DNA of 64,000 nt from Methanomassiliicoccaceae archaeon UBA328 (GTDB lineage: Archaea; Thermoplasmatota; Thermoplasmata; Methanomassiliicoccales; Methanomethylophilaceae). The stretch lies in contig DAYM01000006.1 of NCBI GenBank assembly GCA_002506905.1, forward strand, positions 20,345 to 84,344, given 5' to 3'. Position numbers and translations under genes: made by a program. Under the pieces are notes generated by a model that searched no databases, had not been told where the DNA came from, and saw only the letters and a program-made list of their open reading frames with translations. Positions 53,139 through 60,659 of this stretch are shown here, piece after piece. Every line of letters starts with the position of its first letter. The first letter of the stretch is position 1.

Positions 53139-53258
53139 TTTGTTAATTTTATCACCATTGATATTTCATTTATTATAAATGGCATATTAACAGAAAAGAT
53201 AAAAAGGAATACGGTGGAAAAAGTTTGTTTTTGATAAGAGCGAGTGTACGTTTTACGC

Positions 53259-53798
53259 TCACTCTTTCTTTTCTTCGGCCTTCTTCTCTTCAGGAGCGAC
53301 CTCTGTCGCCTCGGCGGGGGCTTCCTCTGCGGGAGCTTCTTCTGCCGGAGATTCTTCGGAGACCTCTGCGGGAGCTTCCTCGGAGACCTCTTCCGCTGCG
53401 GGAACGGCCTCTTTCTTGGACTTGGACTTCTTAACGGGCTTCGCCTTGGGAGCTTCTTCCTCGTCTTCCTCTTCCTCGGACTCCATTCTCTCCCTTTCGG
53501 CCCTGCGGAGTTCCTTGTACTTCTCCTTGGCCTCTTTCTCGGCAGCCTTCCTCTTGGCGATATCCTCTTTGAGCTGTGCCTTGGCAGCGGCCCTTTCCTC
53601 TTTCGGGAGCTCTCTGATCTCCTTCTTGCGCTGGGCCTCTACCTTCTTGTTGTGGTACTTCTCGTCGATGACCTTTTGCCTTGCGGCCTCGGCCTCGTCC
53701 TTCTTCGACTTGGCGATCTTCTCGTGCCTTACAGTTGCTTTCGGCTGATACTTGCCGTCGTTATTGTCTTTCTTGCTATCTGATTTGTGTTTCGACAT
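53259..53798 (-). CDS. highly charged Lys/Glu/Ala-rich protein (179 aa)
   Basis: The first half is a basic, coiled-coil-like helix (KDEAEAARQKVIDEKYHNKK, EERAAAKAQLKEDIAKRKAA); the second half is acidic and low in complexity, with SEEEEDEEE, a basic KPVKKSKSKKEA patch, then repeated Glu-Glu-Ala-Pro-Ala units (about residues 140-170). No fold or catalytic motif is visible. Possible roles include RNA- or ribosome-associated binding. A TATA-like TTATATTT lies at about 53865-53873 on the minus strand. Confidence 0.65.
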   Translation of the reverse strand: MSKHKSDSKKDNNDGKYQPKATVRHEKIAKSKKDEAEAARQKVIDEKYHNKKVEAQRKKEIRELPKEERAAAKAQLKEDIAKRKAAEKEAKEKYKELRRAERERMESEEEEDEEEAPKAKPVKKSKSKKEAVPAAEEVSEEAPAEVSEESPAEEAPAEEAPAEATEVAPEEKKAEEKKE

Positions 53799-53877
53799 CG
53801 AGTTCACCTTTGGTTGGCTGTTTCAGCCTGCCATGAATGCGCCATAATGATGGTTGTGTGATTTAAATATAAGGGTC

Positions 53878-53911
53878 GCGGCGGGATAAATGCCCTAACG
53901 GGCCCCGCCGC
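53878..53911 (-). terminator. GC-rich hairpin after the superoxide reductase gene
   Basis: GCGGCGGG (53878-53885) and CCCGCCGC (53904-53911) enclose a nested GCCC-TAAC-GGGC hairpin (53892-53903) with an ATAAAT bulge. On the minus strand GACCCTTATATTT follows. It could end the dfx transcript; its nested shape is unusual for a plain terminator. Confidence 0.45.
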
Positions 53912-53951
53912 AACGGTAAATGTAAGATGTTTTGGAATTCGGAGTACGGGC

Positions 53952-54329
53952 TCAGCTTTTCCAAAGTCCGTGCAGGTTACAGAGTTCCCATGCAACGATG
54001 TTCTTTGCATCTGTCTTGAAGAATGCCTCCGGAACATCTCCGGGTTTGAGATATTTCCTCATGAGGATACCGTCTGCACATATCTCGATGTACACTATGT
54101 AGTGCTCGGGGGTCATGGGGTGAGATGCGTTCTTACCGACCTTTACGAGGACGCCTCCGTCCTTCTTCTCTATGTACGGCACATGCTTCTCTGTCTCTGC
54201 GTCGCCGGTCTTGGGAACGAGCTCCTCCATGTTCTTGGGGCACTCTTTTCCTTCTTCGGAAACATAGACCATTTCGAGGATGTTTCCGCATTCTCCACAT
54301 TTATAGACTTTCCTTATTTTGGATGTCAT
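53952..54329 (-). CDS. desulfoferrodoxin-type superoxide reductase
   Basis: 125 residues. The C-terminal iron site is complete: Glu/His in ETEKHVPYIE, His in GKNASHPMTPEHYI, and Cys-x-x-His in CNLHGLW, for reduction of superoxide to peroxide. The N-terminal desulforedoxin-like part has CGECGNILEM, but the usual second Cys pair is replaced by a single Cys (GKECPKNMEE), so a rubredoxin-type Fe(SCys)4 site may be incomplete. An oxygen-defence enzyme of anaerobes. Confidence 0.9.
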   Translation of the reverse strand: MTSKIRKVYKCGECGNILEMVYVSEEGKECPKNMEELVPKTGDAETEKHVPYIEKKDGGVLVKVGKNASHPMTPEHYIVYIEICADGILMRKYLKPGDVPEAFFKTDAKNIVAWELCNLHGLWKS

Positions 54330-54426
54330 TTGTTTTCACCCACCCTCAAATCACCTCATTCCGTATTTAAGACATCCCATCGGCCAGGCAATAGTAATAA
54401 ATCCGTGTCACCCGATAGTACGGGAG

Positions 54427-55053
54427 ATGATAAGAGCATATTACATCGAGTCGAAGGATGATATCATCATGACCGGCCCGGTGACGATCAGGAACGGGAG
54501 GCCGTATTTCAACGGAGCTATGATCCCCCTAAAGGAAGTGCCCCGCACCAGGGACAGGAGCACTGCCCTGCTGATCGATGCTTTGGGAATGCGCGTCAGG
54601 AACATGGATGACAAGGCGATAAGGGCCAAGCTCCCCGGAAGCGACATATGGTACATGACCTGCATCGAAAGGGAGGGAGATGTCTTCGACGGATTCCTCT
54701 CCAACGGCGATGCCCTGCTGATACCTTACCATTTCCTGATATCCGACAGCGTACTCACCGCGGCATATGAGCTTTCTGACAGCTGCATACCTACGCTGTT
54801 CCTGACGAAAGGAGAGGTCCTCAAAAGGAAAGGGACGGAAGGGCTGCGCGATGTTCTCCGCAGACTGAGCCAGATGAAGTACGAGAGGACCGTGGTCTTC
54901 GATACCGACGGCACATTGACCGCAGATGACTGGAAGGAACTGAACTATCAGTATCCGCAGATGATCCCGTATCTGAACAAGGACCTTCAGAAATTGGACG
55001 GGATAGATTTTCCCGATATCATATCGGACTGGCCGGATCTCCGTCAGATCTGA
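54427..55053 (+). CDS. hypothetical protein (208 aa)
   Basis: MIRAYYIESKDDIIMTGPVT to SDWPDLRQI, soluble, with good codon use. The N-terminal part (VTIRNGRPYFNGAMIPLKEV) and middle (GDALLIPYHFLISDSVLTAA) give no known family. Near the C-terminus VVFDTDGTLTADDW matches HAD phosphatase motif I, but fewer than 45 residues follow, so a HAD enzyme is not possible. It is convergent with the flavoprotein gene, overlapping by 10 bases. Confidence 0.6.
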   Translation: MIRAYYIESKDDIIMTGPVTIRNGRPYFNGAMIPLKEVPRTRDRSTALLIDALGMRVRNMDDKAIRAKLPGSDIWYMTCIEREGDVFDGFLSNGDALLIPYHFLISDSVLTAAYELSDSCIPTLFLTKGEVLKRKGTEGLRDVLRRLSQMKYERTVVFDTDGTLTADDWKELNYQYPQMIPYLNKDLQKLDGIDFPDIISDWPDLRQI

Positions 55054-55574
55054 AGCCTGCCGATCCATTCGAGACATTCCGATGCGTAATCCCCGGGATC
55101 CTTATTGTCGGTTCCGGATATCTCCAGGGGGTCGGACCATTCCCTTCCCATGGTTATCGAGAATGCCCTCAGCTCACGGGAGACGTTGATGAAATCCGGT
55201 CTTTCGGAACCTCCGCATATCACCGCGGTCATACGGCCCCCTTTCCTTCTGTTCTCCGGGAACCAATAGGGCTGGAAACGCTCCATGTACCTTTTCAGGA
55301 TGGCGGAAGTACCGCTGAATCTCACGGGTGTCGCAAATATCACCAGGTCCGAGGCCATGAATCTGTCCGTGAGCCTGTCGGCACCGTCGTCCTGATAGCA
55401 TCTGCCGGTCTTTCCGCATATGCCGCAACCGGTGCAGAATCCCATATCGTGTTCGGTCAGATCCAACACCGACACGTCATACCCTTCGGAACTCAGAGTG
55501 TCCGATATCAGACCGCAGAGATAGGATGTAACGCCGTCGGGACGGCCTCCTCCGTTGACCAGCAGCACTTTCAT
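55044..55574 (-). CDS. NADPH-dependent FMN reductase / iron-sulfur flavoprotein family
   Basis: A 176-residue flavodoxin-fold protein: VLLVNGGGRPDGVTSYLCGL (FMN phosphate loop), the Cys-rich FCTGCGICGKTGRCYQDDG, and DLVIFATPVRFSGTSAILKR. The compact CxxCxxC...C motif is like that of archaeal iron-sulfur flavoproteins (Isf), which carry a 4Fe-4S cluster near FMN. Probably an electron carrier or a reductase of O2/H2O2 or quinones. Divergent from egsA. Confidence 0.85.
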   Translation of the reverse strand: MKVLLVNGGGRPDGVTSYLCGLISDTLSSEGYDVSVLDLTEHDMGFCTGCGICGKTGRCYQDDGADRLTDRFMASDLVIFATPVRFSGTSAILKRYMERFQPYWFPENRRKGGRMTAVICGGSERPDFINVSRELRAFSITMGREWSDPLEISGTDNKDPGDYASECLEWIGRLQI

Positions 55575-55635
55575 GCCCTCTAATCGCAGAAAGTATCTTT
55601 ATACCTTCTCTGCCATTTAACTGAAGGAATCTTAG

Positions 55636-56697
55636 ATGACCGAATTCACAAAAGCCAAAACAATGGATTTCCCAAGGACCGTCAGGATAGGACACGATAC
55701 TATCTTGGAGAGCGGACAGATCTGCGATGACCTTCAGTTCGGAAGGAACGGCACGATCATTACCGGGGAAAAGACCTACAGGGCTGCAGGGAAGACGGTC
55801 GAAGACCTGATGACCGACAGGAAGTACAATATCCGTGTGATATCCACAGGAAATGCTACACCGGAGAATGTAGAGAATGCGATCGCCGTCTGCAAAGAGG
55901 ATAAAGCAGATTATATCGCAGCCGTCGGAGGCGGAAGCAAGATCGATATCGCAAAACTTGTGGCGGCAGATCTGAAGATACCTTTCCTGAGCATACCTAC
56001 ATCCGTAGCTCATGACGGTATCGCATCGGACAGGGCCTCGCTGAAACTCGACAAGGGCTCGAAATCGGTCCCCGCAGTATCCCCGATGGGAATAATAGCA
56101 GATTCGGCGGTCATCAACAAAGCACCCTACCGCTTCCTGGCGGCAGGATGCGCAGACGTCATATCCAACCTCAATGCATTGAACGACTGGGATTTCGCAG
56201 TGAGGATGAGGAATGTTGATTTCAGCAGTTCCGGATATGCGATATCCAAATTCGCGGCAGAGAATCTCATCGAGAACTGCCAACTGATAAAGCCACATTT
56301 TGAAGAGAGTGTATGGATGACCATGAGGCCCATAATCGCCTCAGGTGTGTCCATGTGTATCGCGGGGAGTTCGAGGCCTACCAGCGGCTCGGAGCACATG
56401 TTCTCCCACGCATTGGACCTGTTACATCCGAGCGGTGCGCTCCACGGAGAGCAGTGCGGACTCGGAACTATAATGATGATGGAGCTCCACGGAGGCAACT
56501 GGGAAAGGATCAGGGATGCGCTCCGTACGATAGGGGCGCCGGTGACGGCAAAACAGCTGAACATACCGGACCAGCACATCATTGATGCCCTGGTAGCTGC
56601 CAAGGACATCAGAAAGGACAGGTTCACGATTCTCGGAGATTGGGGGCTCACGGAAGAGGCCGCTGAGAACCTTGCCCGTTCCACGGGCGTAATCTGA
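55636..56697 (+). CDS. egsA: sn-glycerol-1-phosphate dehydrogenase
   Basis: A 353-residue zinc-dependent polyol-dehydrogenase-fold enzyme: AVGGGSKIDIAKLVAADLKI (NAD(P) loop), SIPTSVAHDGIASDRASL, GCADVISNLNALNDW (Asp ligand), GSEHMFSHALDLL and GALHGEQCGLG (His ligands). It makes sn-glycerol-1-phosphate, the backbone of archaeal ether lipids, a strong archaeal marker. A TATA-like CTTTATAC lies about 40 bases upstream. The UPF0179 gene follows with 8 bases between. Confidence 0.94.
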   Translation: MTEFTKAKTMDFPRTVRIGHDTILESGQICDDLQFGRNGTIITGEKTYRAAGKTVEDLMTDRKYNIRVISTGNATPENVENAIAVCKEDKADYIAAVGGGSKIDIAKLVAADLKIPFLSIPTSVAHDGIASDRASLKLDKGSKSVPAVSPMGIIADSAVINKAPYRFLAAGCADVISNLNALNDWDFAVRMRNVDFSSSGYAISKFAAENLIENCQLIKPHFEESVWMTMRPIIASGVSMCIAGSSRPTSGSEHMFSHALDLLHPSGALHGEQCGLGTIMMMELHGGNWERIRDALRTIGAPVTAKQLNIPDQHIIDALVAAKDIRKDRFTILGDWGLTEEAAENLARSTGVI

Positions 56698-56705
56698 GGG
56701 ATAAA

Positions 56706-57131
56706 ATGGTATTGATCACACTTGTCGGAGAACCGACGGCAACACCGGGAAGCAGATTCTACTATCTCGGTCCGCTTACCGACTGCAAAGAATGCAAACT
56801 TAGGAACGTCTGCTTCAATCTCGAACAGGGAAGCCTGTACGAGATCACCAAGATAAGGGAGCAGAAACACGAATGTGCTCTGAGGGAAGAACCTGTCAGC
56901 GTGGTAGAGGTCGAAAAGGTGGCTGTGTCCGCCTGTCTGCCCAAGAAACAGGCCATCGACGGAAGCATGATAACCTATCAGCCGCCCAAATGCGGAAATA
57001 TCGGCTGCGAGAACTATACAAAATGTTTCCCGACGGGATCGGAGGACGGAAGGAAATATTCCATCACCGAGGTCGGCGGCAATGCCGAGTGTCCCGAAGG
57101 GGAGAAAATGGTTTTCGTAAAGATGATCTGA
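56706..57131 (+). CDS. UPF0179 family protein
   Basis: A 141-residue archaeal protein rich in cysteines: GPLTDCKECKLRNVCFNLEQ, KHECALREEP, SACLPKKQAI, CGNIGCENYTKCFP, AECPE. The regular Cys pattern suggests a metal or iron-sulfur site. The family occurs widely in archaea and its function is unknown. It is cotranscribed with egsA and convergent with purC (4-base gap). Confidence 0.85.
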   Translation: MVLITLVGEPTATPGSRFYYLGPLTDCKECKLRNVCFNLEQGSLYEITKIREQKHECALREEPVSVVEVEKVAVSACLPKKQAIDGSMITYQPPKCGNIGCENYTKCFPTGSEDGRKYSITEVGGNAECPEGEKMVFVKMI

Positions 57132-57135
57132 ATCC

Positions 57136-58038
57136 TCAGAACTTCTCTCCCGTGATCCTTTCGTACATATCGACGTAGAGCTTGCTCACGCGGTCGATGA
57201 CGTCCTGAGGAAGGGCGGGTATGTCAGGTTCGGGCTTTCCGGCCTCACGTGCGGCCATGAGCTTTGCGTGGTATCCGGTCTCACGGTAATACTGACGGAC
57301 GAATTCCTTGGAGAGTTCGACGATATTGCCTTTGGCATACTCGTCTGCATCCCACCAGCGGTCCTCGTCAAGGGTTCCGAATGTATCGACGACGATGAGG
57401 TTTCTGTTCTCGTCGTATCCGAACTCTTTCTTTCCGTCGCAGTGGATCAGCTTGCGCTTGGCCGCCTCTTTGGCGATGATCTCATCGACCTTGAGGACGG
57501 TATCCATGATCTCCTTGTACTCGGCATCCGTGAGTCCGGCAATCTTCTTTGCCTCCTCATCGGTGAGGTTCCTGTCGGTGGCCTCGAGCTTTGTCGTGGC
57601 CTCCATGTAGGGGCGGGGAAGCTTCTCACCGTACTTGACCTGATGTCCCTTGGGGAATCCGAGGTCCTCTGCGGTGATCTTGCCTGCTTTCACACGGTCA
57701 AGAAGAGATCCTGCAACGTAATATCTGCAGATGATCTCCAGAGGGATGAGATAGTTCACCGTCTCGGTATTGATCTTATCGTAATCCCTGATAACATTGA
57801 CCTTCTTCACTCTCATTCTGTCGGGTGCGGGCTCATCGATGTAGTGGTTCCTGATGCCGTTCTCGGAAAGCAGTCTGAACCAGAATTTTGCGGTCCTGCA
57901 GAGAGTTTCTCCTTTGTGGGGGATCTGCGAAGGAATGATCTTATCGAAAACCGAAATATTGTTGGTGTAGGCGAACTCCAGCGTGTTGTCGTCGACCAAA
58001 TAGACCTCTTTGACCTTTCCGGTCATGATGTGCTGCAT
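57136..58038 (-). CDS. purC: phosphoribosylaminoimidazole-succinocarboxamide synthase
   Basis: A SAICAR synthetase of 300 residues: GKVKEVYLVDDNTLEFAYTN, SVFDKIIPSQIPHKGETLCR, PLEIICRYYVAGSLLDRVKA, YMEATTKLEATDRNLTDEEA, HCDGKKEFGYDENRNLIVVD and TFGTLDEDRWWDADEYAKGN. It joins CAIR and aspartate with ATP in purine synthesis. It is somewhat longer than short bacterial forms. An in-frame ATG at 58026 is the alternative start. Other pur genes are not adjacent. Confidence 0.93.
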   Translation of the reverse strand: MQHIMTGKVKEVYLVDDNTLEFAYTNNISVFDKIIPSQIPHKGETLCRTAKFWFRLLSENGIRNHYIDEPAPDRMRVKKVNVIRDYDKINTETVNYLIPLEIICRYYVAGSLLDRVKAGKITAEDLGFPKGHQVKYGEKLPRPYMEATTKLEATDRNLTDEEAKKIAGLTDAEYKEIMDTVLKVDEIIAKEAAKRKLIHCDGKKEFGYDENRNLIVVDTFGTLDEDRWWDADEYAKGNIVELSKEFVRQYYRETGYHAKLMAAREAGKPEPDIPALPQDVIDRVSKLYVDMYERITGEKF

Positions 58039-58063
58039 GAATCATGCGATTGAATGGCTGATA

Positions 58064-58771
58064 TTAATATTCAGCGTGAGAGCATGCGGAACAAGTAGGA
58101 TCTTTGGACACGGGAGTGACCTCTACCTCGCCCATTTCAAGGTCGGCAACGAGGATTTTGCCTTCTAACGTCTTTCCGATGCCCGAGGCGATCTTGAGGA
58201 CCTCGTTCGCCTGTACCGAAGCGATGAATGCGACCGCAGAGGATACGGACGGATTATTATCGCCGTCATCTCCTTTCAGTATGCATTCCAGGCAGGGTGT
58301 CTTTCCGGGGACCATGACCGTGACCTGACCGCACATTCCGGATACTCCGCCGTGCACAACGGTCGCACCGCTCTTCAGGGCATAGTCGTTGAGTACCCTT
58401 CTGGAAGCCACACTGTCCAGGCAGTCCACCAGGATCTCGCAGTCGTCCAGAACGTCCGTGTTCCAATCATTTATGAAAACAGGATGGGGTTCGACGAACA
58501 CATCGGGATTCAAGTCCTTTATCCAACGTGCTAAAAGTATCGCTTTCTTCTCCTGATCGCCGTCGCGGTAGACGAACTGACGGTTGAGATTTGTTATGTC
58601 CGGAGAGTCGCCGTCTATCAGGACCAGCCTGCCTATCCCCGCAGATGCCAATTCGGTGGCAACGTAGGTTCCCAACCCTCCGCATCCGATGATGCCGACG
58701 GTCGATTTCTCGATACGGGACTGGCCTTTGACACCGAATACCTCTTCCTGTCTGCTGTAACGGGGATTCAT
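58064..58771 (-). CDS. E1-like ubiquitin-fold activating protein (MoeB/ThiF/HesA family)
   Basis: 235 residues: RYSRQEEVFGVKGQSRIEKS, ATP loop VGIIGCGGLGTYVATELASAG, DGDSPDITNLNRQFVY, and two zinc-binding pairs, CLEC (about residue 164) and CSAC near the C-terminus. It adenylates the Gly-Gly tail of a small sulfur carrier (MoaD, ThiS or SAMP type). Because the ThiF in this window is broken, it might serve ThiS as well, which is speculation. It is third in a tightly overlapped operon after nadM and the pncC-like gene. Confidence 0.88.
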   Translation of the reverse strand: MNPRYSRQEEVFGVKGQSRIEKSTVGIIGCGGLGTYVATELASAGIGRLVLIDGDSPDITNLNRQFVYRDGDQEKKAILLARWIKDLNPDVFVEPHPVFINDWNTDVLDDCEILVDCLDSVASRRVLNDYALKSGATVVHGGVSGMCGQVTVMVPGKTPCLECILKGDDGDNNPSVSSAVAFIASVQANEVLKIASGIGKTLEGKILVADLEMGEVEVTPVSKDPTCSACSHAEY

Positions 58772-59238
58772 TGCGATACCATCTCGAAAAGCATTTCTGC
58801 GGCCTTGTCCGCGGAGGACCTCCTGATCTGAGCACGGTCGCCCTTGAATTTGTTCTCTCTGACAACGGTATTGTCGCCGTCGGTGACCGCAATGTATACC
58901 AATCCCACGGGTTTGGTCTCGGTGGCCCCTCCCGGACCCGCAATGCCGGTTATGGCCACGGCGTAATCGGATCCGTAGATCCTCTTCGATCCCAGGGCCA
59001 TCTCTCCGGCCGTCTTGAAACTCACGGCCCCGAGGTCATCGAGGGTCTTCTTACAGACGCCCAAAATGTTCTCCTTTGCCTCGTTGCTGTATGTTACCGC
59101 ACTTCCCAGGAAGTATGCCGAAGAACCCGCCCTTTCGGTCATCATGGCCCCGAACATCCCTCCTGTGCACGATTCCGCCGCAGATACTTTGTATCCTTTG
59201 TCGATAAGAACGCCGATGAGGGGGTCCAGATCCATCAT
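58768..59238 (-). CDS. nicotinamide-nucleotide amidase (CinA C-terminal/PncC family)
   Basis: A 156-residue CinA-C domain: VSAAESCTGGMFGAMMTERAG with the catalytic Ser, GSAVTYSNEAKENILGV, AVAITGIAGPGGATETKPVG and LVYIAVTDGDN. It removes the amide of NMN, feeding NaMN into NAD recycling. It sits directly behind nadM with a 4-base overlap (ATGA), which supports the NAD role. Confidence 0.9.
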   Translation of the reverse strand: MMDLDPLIGVLIDKGYKVSAAESCTGGMFGAMMTERAGSSAYFLGSAVTYSNEAKENILGVCKKTLDDLGAVSFKTAGEMALGSKRIYGSDYAVAITGIAGPGGATETKPVGLVYIAVTDGDNTVVRENKFKGDRAQIRRSSADKAAEMLFEMVSQ

Positions 59239-59753
59239 TCACCTCCGGAGATGTCCCTCAGCCTGCTGACGCCGTCTATCTCGTCGATGACACGGGCAAC
59301 GGCGGGAGGCACCAGAGAGCGCCAATCCTCTCCGTTCACCATACGTCTTCTGACCTCCGTTCCGGAATACATGTCTCTTGAGTACAGAGGTGAGTCCCTG
59401 AGTTCGAATCCCGCCTCGGAGAACAGACGCCTTGTGAAATGGTTGTTGCTGTATACGCGTTTGAACGGCGGTACCATCGAGACCACATGGGATACCCAAA
59501 CGGAATATCTGTTCAGGTCCTCGATCGGGACGATACAGTAATCATCGACACCGGCCTCTTTCAGGGCCTCGTCGATCATGAGATACCTCTCACCCGCGGT
59601 GAACGGATTATCGGGCTCGTGAGAATATTGGGCACTGCCGATACCTATCACAAGACCCTCCGATTCCGCAGAGCATTTGCGAATGACCTCCAAGTGTCCG
59701 TTGTGAAAAGGCTGAAATCTGCCTATCACCAATGAGCGTCCGTGTCCGTCCAT
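59235..59753 (-). CDS. nadM: nicotinamide-nucleotide adenylyltransferase, archaeal type
   Basis: A nucleotidyltransferase with VIGRFQPFHNGHLEVIRKC (HxGH motif), GIGSAQYSHEPDNPFTAGER, and YSRDMYSGTEVRRRM with the C-terminal SxTxxR-like motif. It makes NAD from NMN and ATP. The start at 59753 (MDGHGRSLVIGRFQPF) is chosen; the frame stays open to 59825 without homology. First gene of the nadM-pncC-E1 operon. Confidence 0.92.
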   Translation of the reverse strand: MDGHGRSLVIGRFQPFHNGHLEVIRKCSAESEGLVIGIGSAQYSHEPDNPFTAGERYLMIDEALKEAGVDDYCIVPIEDLNRYSVWVSHVVSMVPPFKRVYSNNHFTRRLFSEAGFELRDSPLYSRDMYSGTEVRRRMVNGEDWRSLVPPAVARVIDEIDGVSRLRDISGGE

Positions 59754-59954
59754 ATTGACTGGTACAGTATTGTACAGATAAAAGGATAACCAACAAAACA
59801 GCGTGTTTTCGATCTTTCCGATCATTGTCCCATGGAGAGGACCTGGCGGAGCTCATTTTAGTTCAAAAACAGCAACAATAATTAATACTGTATCAAAACA
59901 ATACTCAACACTGATTATAATACAACCAACAAGACCATCATTTGGTTCTCCTCG

Positions 59955-60620
59955 ATGGCCATCATTGCTTCATTGTTCGTTGAAGGGATCGCCCTCACCG
60001 ATGAACATGACAGCCCCGGTATCGATGACTACGCATCCAACAGCCTGCCTCAGATCACCACATTGATCATTCCCGACAGTATCACTACGATCGACAACGC
60101 CGCATTTTGGAACTGCAATAACATTACTTCCCCATATATCGGGACCGGAGTGACCGATGTAGAAGACTACAGTACGTTCAATTGCTTCAAATTCTTCGAT
60201 GAGGACGATGTTGAACTGACCTCGATCGCAGATATCATCGGCCATTGTTACAACTACTCCGATTCCCTGAACGGAATGAAGGTCGCAGAAACATGTCAGG
60301 TCGAATTGGATACGGATCCCGATCACGGGTCTGTCATAGGTGACGGCCCTCACGGCCTGGGATCCGAAATATCCATACTGGCCATAGCTGACGAGGGTTA
60401 CTCGTTCGTCGGATGGTATGATGAGGGAGACCTGGCATCAAAGGAAGCCAGATACACATTCGCCGTAACAGGGGATGTTTCCTACACCGCAGAGTTCAGG
60501 GTGGGACCCGAACCCTCAGACGGCAGCGTTTGGATCTGGATCACCGCAGCGATCGTGATAATACTTGTTGCTGCGGTCGCGGCATACTGCTTCGTCAGAA
60601 GCAACAGGTCCAATGCGTGA
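59955..60620 (+). pseudogene. surface-protein remnant with leucine-rich-repeat-like and C-terminal anchor
   Basis: From ATG 59955 there is a signal-like start, a single BspA/LRR_5-like unit (LIIPDSITTIDNAAFWNCNN), an InlB-like beta unit (DEGYSFVGWYDEGDLASKEA, FAVTGDVSYTAEFRVGP), and a C-terminal membrane anchor (WIWITAAIVIILVAAVAAYC) with a basic tail. The hydrophobic signal seems to begin upstream (NKTIIWFSSMAIIASLFVEG) where no ATG is found. LRR_5 proteins normally carry many units, so this copy looks internally deleted and start-damaged. It could still be expressed from 59955. Confidence 0.5.
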
Positions 60621-60659
60621 ACAGAAGAAGAAAAATTAAAAGGTTTTTTTGAAAGGTAT

